A stretch of DNA of 64,000 nt, taken from the NCBI RefSeq assembly GCF_024494685.1, contig NZ_JANHDM010000006.1, positions 1 to 64,000 of the forward strand. Direction: 5' to 3'. Source of the DNA: Halorubrum rubrum. Its GTDB lineage: Archaea; Halobacteriota; Halobacteria; Halobacteriales; Haloferacaceae. A program made the translations under genes and the position numbers. The stretch's first letter is position 1; each line of letters begins with the position of its first letter. This document shows positions 33,035 to 41,230 of the stretch, in pieces. The notes under the pieces were generated by a model. That model was not told the DNA's origin and ran no database searches. It worked only from the letters and a program-made list of their open reading frames with translations.

Positions 33035-33961
33035 CTACTCCTCGGCGACGTCGACCGTCCCGTCCGCGACGTCGACCGTCTCGCCGACGCGGTCGCCGAC
33101 GACGGATCGCGAGGAGGACAACGGGGAGACGCTCACCTCGCCCTCGACCGTCGCGCGTCGGTCCGAGCCGGGATCGTCGGCCACGTCCCCGCGGAGGAAC
33201 TCCCGCCAGAAGCGATCGCGTAGCTCCATCCCCATCTCGCCGCGGCGCTCGCCGAACCCCGAGGCGTCGCCGCCGGGGTCGCCGTCGCCCGCGGTTCCGC
33301 GCTCGCGTTCCCCGTCCTCCCCCGACACGTCCGACCCTGCCGCGTCCGTTCCGGGATGGAACTCGATCACGTCGAAGCCGCGGGCGGGCTCCGTCAGCCG
33401 ATACGTCGGGGCGGCGGCGGCCTCGTCGTCCGCGGCGGGGACGTTGACGTTGAGCACGTCCGCGCCGAACGGCAGGCGATCTTCCTCGTCGACGCGACCG
33501 ACGAGATCCGCCGCGACCTGCCCCGCGAGCGCGAAGTCGTCGTGGCTCACCGTCGGGGGGATCGGGAGGTTACCGCGGTCGTAAAGCGAGATAGCGATCG
33601 CGGGCGTCCCGAGGAACGCGGCCTCCATGGCCGCGCCGACGGTCCCCGACTGCCCGAGGACGTGCGCGCCGATGTTCGGGCCGTGGTTACAGCCGGAGAC
33701 GACCACGTCGGGATCCAACTCGAGCGCGACTTCCGCGACGGCGACGCAGTCGGCTGGCGTCCCCTCGACCGCGTAGCCGAGGTCGCGTTCCGTGTACTCG
33801 ACCGTGGTTTCCCACCACGACCGGTTGCCGCCCACGCCCGACTGGTTCGTCGCCGGCGCGACGACGGTCACGTCGTACTCGGCGGAGAGCGCCTCCGAGA
33901 GCGCTCGGATCCCGGCCGCGTCGATCCCGTCGTCGTTGGTGAGGAGGACCTCGCGTGTCAT
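33035..33961 (-). CDS. surE: 5'/3'-nucleotidase SurE
   Basis: A 308-residue metal-dependent survival-protein phosphatase acting on nucleoside monophosphates. The family signature LLTNDDGIDAAG (metal Asp10, Asp11) opens the protein, followed by VVAPATNQSGVGG and VVSGCNHGPNIGAHVLGQSGTVGAAMEA. After ~190 the sequence becomes Gly/Asp/Glu-rich (about 60 residues) before a short helical end. The low-complexity tail is longer than in bacterial SurE. Confidence 0.93.
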   Translation of the reverse strand: MTREVLLTNDDGIDAAGIRALSEALSAEYDVTVVAPATNQSGVGGNRSWWETTVEYTERDLGYAVEGTPADCVAVAEVALELDPDVVVSGCNHGPNIGAHVLGQSGTVGAAMEAAFLGTPAIAISLYDRGNLPIPPTVSHDDFALAGQVAADLVGRVDEEDRLPFGADVLNVNVPAADDEAAAAPTYRLTEPARGFDVIEFHPGTDAAGSDVSGEDGERERGTAGDGDPGGDASGFGERRGEMGMELRDRFWREFLRGDVADDPGSDRRATVEGEVSVSPLSSSRSVVGDRVGETVDVADGTVDVAEE

Positions 33962-34090
33962 GGGAACGCCTCGGAGGGCACGGGTGAAAACGCCGCCGGA
34001 AGCGGCCGCGGCGGAGCAGGCGGAGCGAAGCGGACGGGTACGGCAGCGCGAAGCGAAGCGTCGGGGAGGACTGGTACTCCAGCGGTCAGG

Positions 34091-34157
34091 CGGGTGCGGG
34101 GACCGTCTGTCGCGAGCCGAATCCGTCGATCGGGCGAGTTCGGGTGCGGGGACCGTC
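34091..34157. repeat. 17-bp duplication ending at the carA stop codon
   Basis: CGGGTGCGGGGACCGTC occurs at 34091-34107 and 34141-34157, the second copy running into the carA stop. The rest of the gap between surE and carA (33962-34155) shows nothing else. Confidence 0.8.
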
Positions 34158-35217
34158 AGTCGGCGGCGACGGGCTGGCGCGACTCCGCCAGCTCCAGCAC
34201 CTCGTCGAAGAAGCCGAGCGAGTCGTGCGGGCCGGGGTTCGCCTCGGGGTGGTACTGGCGGGTGATGACGTCGAGCTCCGTGCTATCGAGCCCCTCGACG
34301 GTGTCGTCGTTGACGTTCACCTGCGTCACCTCGAGCGGGCCGGTGTCGGAGACGGTGTAGCCGTGGTTCTGCGTCGTCATCACGACCCGGTCGGTTCGGA
34401 GGTCCTTCACCGGCTGGTTGACGCCGCGGTGGCCGAACGACATCTTCTCCGTCGAGCCCCCGAGCGCGCTGGTGATCACCTGCTGGCCGAGACAGATCCC
34501 GGCCATCGGCAGATCGCCGGCGAAGGCGTCGACGACCTCGTGGGCGGCGACGAAGTTCTCCGGGTCGCCGGGGCCGTTCGAGACGAATAGCACGTCGGGT
34601 TCGACCGCCGCCACGTCCTCGGGGGTGGCGTCGTACGGGAGGACGTGGACGTCCGCGCCACGCTCCGTGAGCGAGGAGATGATCGAGCCCTTCGCGCCGC
34701 AGTCGAGCAGCGCGACGGTCGCCTCGTCGCCGCCCTCGTGGACGGTCGGCTCCGTCACCGAGACCTGCGCGCCGATGTCGACGTGTGCGCTCATCGGCTC
34801 GCACGCCTCCATCTCCGCGACGGCGTCCTCGGGCGTCGCGTCCTCGCCGGCGGCGATGCCGCAGGCCATCGCGCCCTCCTCGCGGACGGTGGTGACGATC
34901 TCGCGGGTGTCGAGGTGGTCGATCGCCGGGACGCCCTCGCTCTCGAGCCACTCGGCGACGTCGTCGGTCATCTCGCGGGCGATCGCCGCGCGGGGCTGGA
35001 CGGAGTCGGACTCGAACCGTTCCGCTCGGACGCCGTAGTTCCCGATCAGGGGGTACGAGAAGGTCAGCACTTGCTCGGCGTAGGAGGGGTCGGTCAGCGA
35101 TTCCTCGTAGCCGGTGTACGCGGTCGTGAACACGAGTTCACCGCGTGTCCGCCCCGGCGCACGGGTGCGCGCTTCGAGCACGCGTCCGTCGGCCAGCGCG
35201 ATGTAGGCGTCCGACAT
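34156..35217 (-). CDS. carA: carbamoyl-phosphate synthase small subunit
   Basis: Glutaminase subunit that feeds ammonia to CarB for arginine and pyrimidine synthesis. In 353 residues, the N-terminal CarA-specific domain (MSDAYIALADGRVLEARTRAPG to VTEPTVHEGG) precedes a class I amidotransferase with nucleophile Cys242 in GICLGQQ and the His/Glu pair in RQYHPEANPG. The ATG at 35217 is chosen because the domain starts there; the frame upstream is shadow. A TTTAATAC box at ~35240-35247 is about 25 nt upstream. carB is not adjacent within this window. Confidence 0.95.
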   Translation of the reverse strand: MSDAYIALADGRVLEARTRAPGRTRGELVFTTAYTGYEESLTDPSYAEQVLTFSYPLIGNYGVRAERFESDSVQPRAAIAREMTDDVAEWLESEGVPAIDHLDTREIVTTVREEGAMACGIAAGEDATPEDAVAEMEACEPMSAHVDIGAQVSVTEPTVHEGGDEATVALLDCGAKGSIISSLTERGADVHVLPYDATPEDVAAVEPDVLFVSNGPGDPENFVAAHEVVDAFAGDLPMAGICLGQQVITSALGGSTEKMSFGHRGVNQPVKDLRTDRVVMTTQNHGYTVSDTGPLEVTQVNVNDDTVEGLDSTELDVITRQYHPEANPGPHDSLGFFDEVLELAESRQPVAAD

Positions 35218-35405
35218 TACGAGATACGTACGCATGAACCGTATTAAATGCGTCGTTCGAAGTTCAATTACGAAATTCGTAACAGGATCCGGGTGGCGAG
35301 ACGTCCGAGGTGACGCGCACCGGCGAGGATCTTCGAATTCGATACTCCGTGAAATCCTCGATCGCTGGAGACTGCCAGTGGTACGAACTCCGTGAATAGC
35401 GATTC

Positions 35406-35564
35406 GTCGTTGCTGTCGCGGTGAACGTCTCCAAAGCTCCAGTCGCGAGGACTTGTGGGCCTTGCTGTGGTCCTCGCTCAGTCGCTCGCGCTCATTGGTT
35501 GCGGTCCTTGCGTCGGCCGCCGGTGACGTCACCGCGAATCTCTCGCTTCTTCGTCTGTACTGAC
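35406..35564 (+). repeat. structured dispersed element, copy D (shortened)
   Basis: Starts TTGCTGTCGCGGTGAACGTCTCCAAAG in shared segments and keeps the left stem arm AGTCGCGAGGAC (35441-35452), but lacks the right arm and the C-rich linker. The centre now carries CGGTGACGTCACCG (35521-35534), a perfect 14-bp palindrome. It ends CTTCGTCTGTACTGAC like copies A and B. CGATTC stands at both flanks (35400-35405 and 35565-35570), a possible target-site duplication. The rest of 35218-35632 shows no gene. Confidence 0.7.
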
Positions 35565-35632
35565 CGATTCACTGGTACTTCGAGGCAGGAACAGACACAA
35601 GGACTATTCGAGGGGCCCCCCTCGGGCGAGGT

Positions 35633-36013
35633 ATGAGCGAGGCCGACGTGGACGCCGACGTGACGGTGGAGTTCGGCGAGGACGGGCTGGTCCCCGCCAT
35701 CGCACAGGACGCCGAGGACGGCGAGGTGTTGATGCTGGCGTACGTCTCCCCCGAGGCGCTCGAGCGAACTCGCGAGACGGGCGAGGCCCACTACTACTCC
35801 CGGTCGCGCGAGGAACTGTGGCACAAGGGCGGCTCCTCGGGTCACACCCAGACCGTCGAGGAGATCCGCGTCGACTGCGACGCCGACACGCTGTTGTACC
35901 TCGTCGACCAGTCGGTCGGCGCGTGTCACACCGGCCACCGGTCGTGTTTCCACCGCACGATCGACGGCGAGCACGTCGGCGAGCGAGTCTTCGACCCCGA
36001 CGAGGTGTACTGA
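35633..36013 (+). CDS. hisI: phosphoribosyl-AMP cyclohydrolase
   Basis: Third step of histidine synthesis, opening the adenine ring of phosphoribosyl-AMP. The 126-residue length is that of the single-domain archaeal enzyme without a fused HisE. Key blocks: [15 protein letters not shown]-like region, [38 protein letters not shown] (metal Asp/Cys), and [12 protein letters not shown]. The stop overlaps the next ATG by one base (TGATG), coupling it to the coiled-coil gene. Confidence 0.95.
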   Translation: MSEADVDADVTVEFGEDGLVPAIAQDAEDGEVLMLAYVSPEALERTRETGEAHYYSRSREELWHKGGSSGHTQTVEEIRVDCDADTLLYLVDQSVGACHTGHRSCFHRTIDGEHVGERVFDPDEVY

Positions 36014-37236
36014 TGGCTCGCGGCGAGACCGAAACCGAGCGGATCGTCGCCGACGGCGGCACCGATCTCGACGCCGATTCGAACCCCGACGCCGATTCGA
36101 ACCCCGACGCCGACGCGATCCGGTCCGCGGGCGAGGCGGCCGCGGAGCTGCGCGAGCGGTACGACGAGCTCTCCCGACTCGAATCGCGGATCGCGGATCT
36201 GGGGCGGGATCGAGTGGAGACCGCAGTCGACGCCTATCGGCGGGCCCACCGCGTGCTCGACCAGTACGAGGAGGACGCGGTCGGCACCGGCGACTTCGGC
36301 TCGTACGTCCAGTTCGAGGGGGAGTTCGCGAACGCGGTCGACGTCGACGACGACGTGCCCGCGGCGGACGCGTTCGCCGCCGCCGACGAGGCCGTCGACA
36401 AGCGGCGGCTTTCCGAGTCCGACTTCGCCGCGGCCCGCGAGGCGCTCGAGCCCGCCGGCGACTACGTCGACCTGCTCGCCGACCGCGACGACGCGGTCGA
36501 CGCGTACCGGCGCGCCCGGAAGGCCGCCACCGACGCCCGCGGCGCGCTCGCCGACCGCCTCGAGGAGCTCCGCGAGGTCGCCGACATGGCGGACGCCGAC
36601 CTCGACGCCGACGTCTCGCGGCTCCGCGAGCCGATCGAGGAGTACAACGACGCGGTCCGCGAGGGGTTCCGCGAGTTCTACTCCTCGGAGTCGGCCCGCG
36701 ACGTCCTGGACTTCCTCGAGCGCGCGGACGCGACCCCCTTCGTCGACGCCGACGTCCCGCCGACGGACCTCCGCGAGTACGTCGACGACCACGCCGCCGG
36801 CGAGGAGCCGATCCCCACCCTCCTCGAGTACGCCGACTACTCCAACTCGAAGCTCGACCACTACGTCGACGACGTGGGCGCGCTCCGGACCGCGGTGGCC
36901 GTCCACCGGACGTTCCTCGACCGGATCGACGCGGAGCCGCTGACGCTCGACTGGCCGCCCGCCCCCGGCGGCGAGGTGGCTTACGAGATCGACGAGCTGA
37001 TCCCGCTCGTCTCGCGGATCGCCGCCGACGAGACGGTCGCGGAGCTCCGGTCGATCCGCGACCTCGCCCGCGACGAGGAGTACGAGCGGCTCCGGCGCGC
37101 CGCGGTCGTGCGGGACGCGCTCGACGACGAGGAGCTGGCACTGATCGAGCGCGATGAGGTCGACGACCGGGTCGCCGAGGCGGAGCGGACGCTCGCGCTC
37201 GTCGACGACGTGTTCGCGGAGACGGAACGCGGGTAG
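36013..37236 (+). CDS. haloarchaeal coiled-coil protein (DUF7118-like)
   Basis: A 407-residue acidic, mostly helical protein with no membrane helix. A repeated DADSNP element opens it, then a long coiled coil (AAELRERYDELSRLESRIADLGRDRVETAVDAYRRAHRVLDQYEED). A DYVDLLADRDDAVDAYRRARKAATDARGALADRLEELREVADM block follows, and a conserved C-terminal helical domain rich in Arg/Glu pairs. Translationally coupled to hisI. It may be a structural or DNA-associated factor by analogy with SMC-like helices, but that is a guess; the DUF name is from memory. Confidence 0.7.
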   Translation: MARGETETERIVADGGTDLDADSNPDADSNPDADAIRSAGEAAAELRERYDELSRLESRIADLGRDRVETAVDAYRRAHRVLDQYEEDAVGTGDFGSYVQFEGEFANAVDVDDDVPAADAFAAADEAVDKRRLSESDFAAAREALEPAGDYVDLLADRDDAVDAYRRARKAATDARGALADRLEELREVADMADADLDADVSRLREPIEEYNDAVREGFREFYSSESARDVLDFLERADATPFVDADVPPTDLREYVDDHAAGEEPIPTLLEYADYSNSKLDHYVDDVGALRTAVAVHRTFLDRIDAEPLTLDWPPAPGGEVAYEIDELIPLVSRIAADETVAELRSIRDLARDEEYERLRRAAVVRDALDDEELALIERDEVDDRVAEAERTLALVDDVFAETERG

Positions 37237-37305
37237 CGCCGCTCTCTCGGAAGCGTCGGGACCCGACCGCGGCAGTTTAAGTCGCGAGGGCGACGAGACG
37301 ACGGC

Positions 37306-37704
37306 ATGACACGATTCGACGCCGCGACGGAGTCCGAGCGGCTGGCGCTGTTCGCGGACGCGGCGGCGGCCCACCGCGCCCGGTCGAGCGACGTGATGAC
37401 CGTCGACATCGACCCCGACAGCGACGTCACGGACGGCGGGGAGCTCCCCCCGTGGATCCAGCTCGCGGGCACCGAGCTCGTCATGGACTGTACCGACGAG
37501 GAGCTCGACCGACTGACGGACCTCCTCGGCGAGTTCCCCGAGTTCCGGATCGACGAGCTCGTGACTCCGGAGGAGGCCGAGGGCACGAACGCGGTCGTCA
37601 CCGCGCGGTCGGACGCGAACCGCGTCGCGGGCTTCATCGAGCGCGCCTTCCGGGAGGTGTACGGGCTCGAGGAGACGTACAAGGCGTGGGTCACCGCGGT
37701 CTGA
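37306..37704 (+). CDS. conserved haloarchaeal protein, unknown function
   Basis: A 132-residue soluble protein with an alternating beta-alpha pattern: PPWIQLAGTELVMDCTDEELDRLTDLLGEFPEFRIDELVTPEEAEGTNAVVTARSDANRVAGFIERAFREVYG. It may be a ferredoxin-like alpha/beta fold. Preceded by GCAGTTTAAGTC (~37271) about 30 nt upstream. No catalytic motif. Confidence 0.7.
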   Translation: MTRFDAATESERLALFADAAAAHRARSSDVMTVDIDPDSDVTDGGELPPWIQLAGTELVMDCTDEELDRLTDLLGEFPEFRIDELVTPEEAEGTNAVVTARSDANRVAGFIERAFREVYGLEETYKAWVTAV

Positions 37705-37783
37705 CTGGCGTCGGTCGCCCGCTTTCGTCCCGATGGTCCACGGGACCAATAGCTTGAAACGGGCTCCGGACCCGTACACGCAC

Positions 37784-37948
37784 ATGGTGCTCGAAAAGGA
37801 CGTGGACTGTCCGGCCTGCGGGGAGACGAACGCGTTCTACCGGACGGCGGCGACGACCCTCCACCTGGGGGAGAAGACGAAGTGGCGGTGTCCGGAGTGC
37901 GGCTTCGGCTACGTCGAGATCAACGGCATCAGCACGCTGTCGGCCTGA
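37784..37948 (+). CDS. small two-CPxCG zinc-ribbon protein
   Basis: A 54-residue protein with Cys9-Pro-x-Cys12 and Cys36-Pro-x-Cys39, a complete zinc ribbon, and the linker GETNAFYRTAATTLHLGEKTKWR. Haloarchaea encode many such micro-zinc-finger proteins, some shown in Haloferax to affect stress and surface phenotypes. The ATG at 37784 starts just before the ribbon; an upstream in-frame ATG at 37733 adds only a random-looking extension. Confidence 0.78.
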   Translation: MVLEKDVDCPACGETNAFYRTAATTLHLGEKTKWRCPECGFGYVEINGISTLSA

Positions 37949-37976
37949 ATATCTCCTTCTTCGATTTCCGGTCGGC

Positions 37977-38882
37977 TCACCCGACCAGCCCGATGAGCGC
38001 GTAGAGCGACGCGATCGACGCGACCGTCGTGACGAAGACGTTCCGCGAGGCGAACGCCGCGTCGCCGCCGAGCTCGGTCGCGAACACGTACGTCGAGACC
38101 GCGGTCGGCGTCCCGAGCATGACCACGCCCGCCGCGAGCGTCGCGCTCTCGACGCCGAATCCCGAGAGCGTCGTCCACGCGATCGTCGGTGCGAGACCGA
38201 GCTTGAGCGCGAGGACCGACCCGGTCGCGCCGGGGTCAGCCAGCGGGAGATCGACGCGGAGCGACGCGCCGACGCAGAGCAGCGCCAGCGGGAGGACGAG
38301 CGACCCGAGCAGGTCGAGTCCGGCGGCGACCGCGACGGGCACGGGAGCCCCGACGGCACCGATCGTGACCCCGGCGACCAACGCGATCAGGACGGGGTTT
38401 CGCGCGAGGGTGCTCGCCTCGCGGGCGACGCTCGTCTCGGTCCCGTTGACCGTGCTCAACACGGTCACGGTGAGCGGCACCTGGACCAGGAGCGCCACGC
38501 CGAGGACCACGCTCGCGAGCGCGGTCACGGCCGGCTCGAACGTCGCGGCGACGAGCGGTAAGCCGAGGTAGCCGAGGTTCGAGTGGTACGACTGGACGAC
38601 CGCCACGCTCCGTCGTGTAGCCGGCCGGTTCCGGTGGAGGACCCACGCGACCGCAGCGGTGCCCAGAAGGGAGGCGAGGACGGCGACGACGAGCGCGCCG
38701 GAGAGGAGGTCCGCGATCGACCGATCGTACGTCGCAACGAAGACGAGCGAGGGGAGCGCGACGTAGTAGGTGGCGGCGTTGAGTCGGTCGGTCCGGGACG
38801 CGTTCAACGGCCCGACGCTCCGGAGTCCCGTGCCGACGAGCAGCACCGCGAGCATCCAGAGAAGCCGCAGGAGAACGTCCAT
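37977..38882 (-). CDS. AEC (auxin efflux carrier) family transporter
   Basis: A 301-residue membrane protein with ten predicted helices in two inverted halves. Typical features are MLAVLLVGTGLRSVG, then PSLVFVAT, and QSYHSNLGYLGLPLVAATF, the first crossover. The second half is VLPLALLCVGASLRVDLPL, then MLGTPTAVSTYVFATELGGDAAFASRNVFVTT. AEC carriers export organic anions such as malate; the substrate here is not known. The start is set at the ATG at 38882, where the first helix begins. Confidence 0.85.
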   Translation of the reverse strand: MDVLLRLLWMLAVLLVGTGLRSVGPLNASRTDRLNAATYYVALPSLVFVATYDRSIADLLSGALVVAVLASLLGTAAVAWVLHRNRPATRRSVAVVQSYHSNLGYLGLPLVAATFEPAVTALASVVLGVALLVQVPLTVTVLSTVNGTETSVAREASTLARNPVLIALVAGVTIGAVGAPVPVAVAAGLDLLGSLVLPLALLCVGASLRVDLPLADPGATGSVLALKLGLAPTIAWTTLSGFGVESATLAAGVVMLGTPTAVSTYVFATELGGDAAFASRNVFVTTVASIASLYALIGLVG

Positions 38883-38974
38883 GTCGCCCGGACGCGTCCG
38901 GCGGTGTTGACCGTTCCGGCGGGGCGGAGGCGACGGGTCCGACGGCGACCGAACCGAGCCGAGTCGGAGCGGCC

Positions 38975-39772
38975 CTACAGGTTCGCGCTGCCCGCGCCGC
39001 CGTCGAGGACGATCGACTGGCCGTTGATGTACCCCGACTTCGGCGAGGAGAGGAACGCGGCGGTGTTGCCGAGCTCCATCGGGTCGCCGATGCGCTCGAC
39101 CGGAATTCCCTCGCCCCAGGCGGCGAGCCCCTCCTCGTAGGAGTCGTACTCGCCGCGCTCGACGGCCTGGTTCACGAGGTCCTCGATTCGGCTCGTCTCG
39201 TGGGGGCCGGGGAGGACGGCGTTCGCGCGCACGTCCGGCGCGAGCTCCTTCGAGAGCGTCTTCTCCAGCCCGATCACGCTCATGCGGACGGAGTTCGAGA
39301 GGACGAGCCCGTCGATGGCCTCCTTGACCGACCGGGAGGCGACGTTGACGATGGTGCCGCCGTCGCCCTCGCGGAGCGGGTCGGCCGCCTCGCGGCAGAG
39401 GCGGACGACGCTCATCACGAGCAGGTCGTACGCGTGGTACCAGTCGTCGTCGTCGGTGTCCAGGAACGGTCCCGACGGGGGGCCGCCCGCGCTCGTGACG
39501 AGGTGGTCGAGCCGGCCGAACTCCTCGAGCGTCTCGTCGACGAGCCCGACCACGTCGTCCTCGTCCGTCAGGTCGCCCTGGACGGGGTGGACGCGCGCGT
39601 CGCCCGCGGCCTCCTCGCGAAGCTCCTCGGCGGCCGATGCGAGTCGATCCCCGTCGCGGCCGTTGATCACGACGTTGACGCCCTCGCGGACGAGCGCGGT
39701 CGCGGCGGCGTTCCCGAGCCCGTCGCTGGACGCCGTCGTCAGCGCCACGTTGCCCTCGATGTCTAGGTCCAT
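38975..39772 (-). CDS. SDR family oxidoreductase lacking the catalytic Tyr/Lys
   Basis: A 265-residue Rossmann-fold protein: TTASSDGLGNAAATAL (dinucleotide loop), INGRD, GDLTDEDDV, and LVTSAGGPPSGPF. NVASRSVKEAIDGLVLSNSVRMSVIGLEKTLSKEL follows. At the positions of the SDR catalytic Tyr and Lys (Y-x3-K, about 13 residues after Ser146) it has Ser159 and Arg163. LSN-x-VR forms of this kind occur in a recognised SDR subset and may bind cofactor without classical redox chemistry. It diverges from the CoA-transferase gene. Confidence 0.83.
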   Translation of the reverse strand: MDLDIEGNVALTTASSDGLGNAAATALVREGVNVVINGRDGDRLASAAEELREEAAGDARVHPVQGDLTDEDDVVGLVDETLEEFGRLDHLVTSAGGPPSGPFLDTDDDDWYHAYDLLVMSVVRLCREAADPLREGDGGTIVNVASRSVKEAIDGLVLSNSVRMSVIGLEKTLSKELAPDVRANAVLPGPHETSRIEDLVNQAVERGEYDSYEEGLAAWGEGIPVERIGDPMELGNTAAFLSSPKSGYINGQSIVLDGGAGSANL

Positions 39773-39889
39773 ACAACCCGTGTCTCACCCGATGATTTAA
39801 TGATTACCGACTCGGCCACCGGGGCCGGCGACGAGGGCTTTATGCCGGTCGGCTCGGAGGTGCGCGTATGCGAGGAATGCGAGGCAGCC

Positions 39890-41140
39890 ATGGTCGGTGA
39901 GGCGCGCGACCCGTCCGGCGACACCGGACCGCTGGACGGCGTCACGGTGCTCGACGCCTCCCGCGTGCTCGTGGGGCCGTTCTGTACGATGCAGCTCGGC
40001 GACCTCGGGGCCGACGTGATCAAGATCGAACGACCCGGCGTGGGCGACCAGACGCGGACGTGGGTCCCGCCGGCGTTCGGCGAGGGCGAGCACGCACAGA
40101 GCGCCTACTACACCAGCGTCAACCGGAACAAGCGATCGGTCGTATTGAACCTCGCGAGCGAGGAGGGACGGGACGTCTTCCGCGACCTCGCCCGCGAGGC
40201 CGACATCGTCGTCGAGAACTTCCGGGTGGGAAAGACCGCCGAGTGGGGACTCGACTACCCCGACCTCGTCGAGGAGAATCCGGGGCTGATCTACTGCGGC
40301 ATCTCCGGGTACGGCGAGTGGGGTCCCGACCGAGACGCGCCCGCCTACGACATCGTGATGCAGGCGAAGGGCGGGTTGATGTCGATCACGGGCGTCGAGG
40401 ACGGCCCGCCGGTCCGGATCGGCGTCGCGCTCGCGGACATCGGCGCGGGGATGTACGCCACCCAGGCGATCCTGGCCGCGCTGCTCGAGCGCGAACTGGG
40501 CGACGGCACGGGCCAGAAGGTCGACGTGAGCCTGCTCGACGGGCAGGCCGCGTGGATGAGCTACATGGCGGCGAACTACTTCGCGAGCGGCGATCCGCCG
40601 GGGCGGATGGGGAGCAAACACCCGAACATCGCGCCGTACCAGGCGTACGAGACGAGAGACGACTACGTCGTCGTCGGCTGTTCGGCGGACTCCTTCTGGC
40701 CGCGGCTGTGCGACGCGCTCGACCGGGCGGACCTGCTCGCCGACGAGCGGTTCGAGGTCAACGAGAAGCGGGTGAACAACCGGGACGCGCTCGACGCGGA
40801 GCTCGAAGCGGAGTTCGGCGCGATGACGACGGAGGAGGCCGTCGAGACGCTCACCAGCCACGACGTGCCCGCGAGCCACGTCCGCGACATGGCGGAACTG
40901 TTCGACGACCCGCAGATCGAGGCGCGGGACATGCGGCTGGAGATCGACCACCCCGAGGTCGGCACGGTGGAGGTTCCGGGGTCGCCGATGAAGTTCTCGC
41001 GGACGCCCGTGACGGTCCGCCGACACCCGCCCATGCTGGGCGAACACACCGAGGACGTCCTCCGCGAGTACGGGTACGCCGAGGACGACCTCGCCGACCT
41101 CGCCGCGGCCGACGTGATCCCCGAGCCGGTCGAGGATTGA
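39890..41140 (+). CDS. CoA-transferase family III (CaiB/BaiF)
   Basis: A 416-residue protein transferring CoA between carboxylic acids. DGVTVLDASRVLVGPFCTMQLGDLGADVIKIERPGVGDQTRTW is the classical start, then NRNKRSVVLNL, ENFRVG, and APAYDIVMQAKGGLMSITG with the catalytic Asp at ~154. HPNIAPYQAYETRDDYVVVGCSADSFW closes the core. A TTTATG box lies at ~39840-39846; the in-frame ATG at 39890 gives the usual N-terminus with a short leader. The donor and acceptor acids are not known. The end of the gene is duplicated downstream, see 41119-41159. Confidence 0.88.
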   Translation: MVGEARDPSGDTGPLDGVTVLDASRVLVGPFCTMQLGDLGADVIKIERPGVGDQTRTWVPPAFGEGEHAQSAYYTSVNRNKRSVVLNLASEEGRDVFRDLAREADIVVENFRVGKTAEWGLDYPDLVEENPGLIYCGISGYGEWGPDRDAPAYDIVMQAKGGLMSITGVEDGPPVRIGVALADIGAGMYATQAILAALLERELGDGTGQKVDVSLLDGQAAWMSYMAANYFASGDPPGRMGSKHPNIAPYQAYETRDDYVVVGCSADSFWPRLCDALDRADLLADERFEVNEKRVNNRDALDAELEAEFGAMTTEEAVETLTSHDVPASHVRDMAELFDDPQIEARDMRLEIDHPEVGTVEVPGSPMKFSRTPVTVRRHPPMLGEHTEDVLREYGYAEDDLADLAAADVIPEPVED

Positions 41141-41159
41141 ACCCCGAGCCGGTCGAGGA
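41119..41159. repeat. 18-bp duplication flanking a stop codon
   Basis: CCCCGAGCCGGTCGAGGA at 41119-41136 is the last coding segment of the CoA-transferase; it recurs exactly at 41142-41159, just after the stop at 41138-41140. Confidence 0.85.
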
Positions 41160-41230
41160 CCGAGTTCCCGACTCGACGGCGACCTTCCCCGACCGATGGA
41201 GGGAAGTCCCCTGGTGTGCGATCCCCGCGC

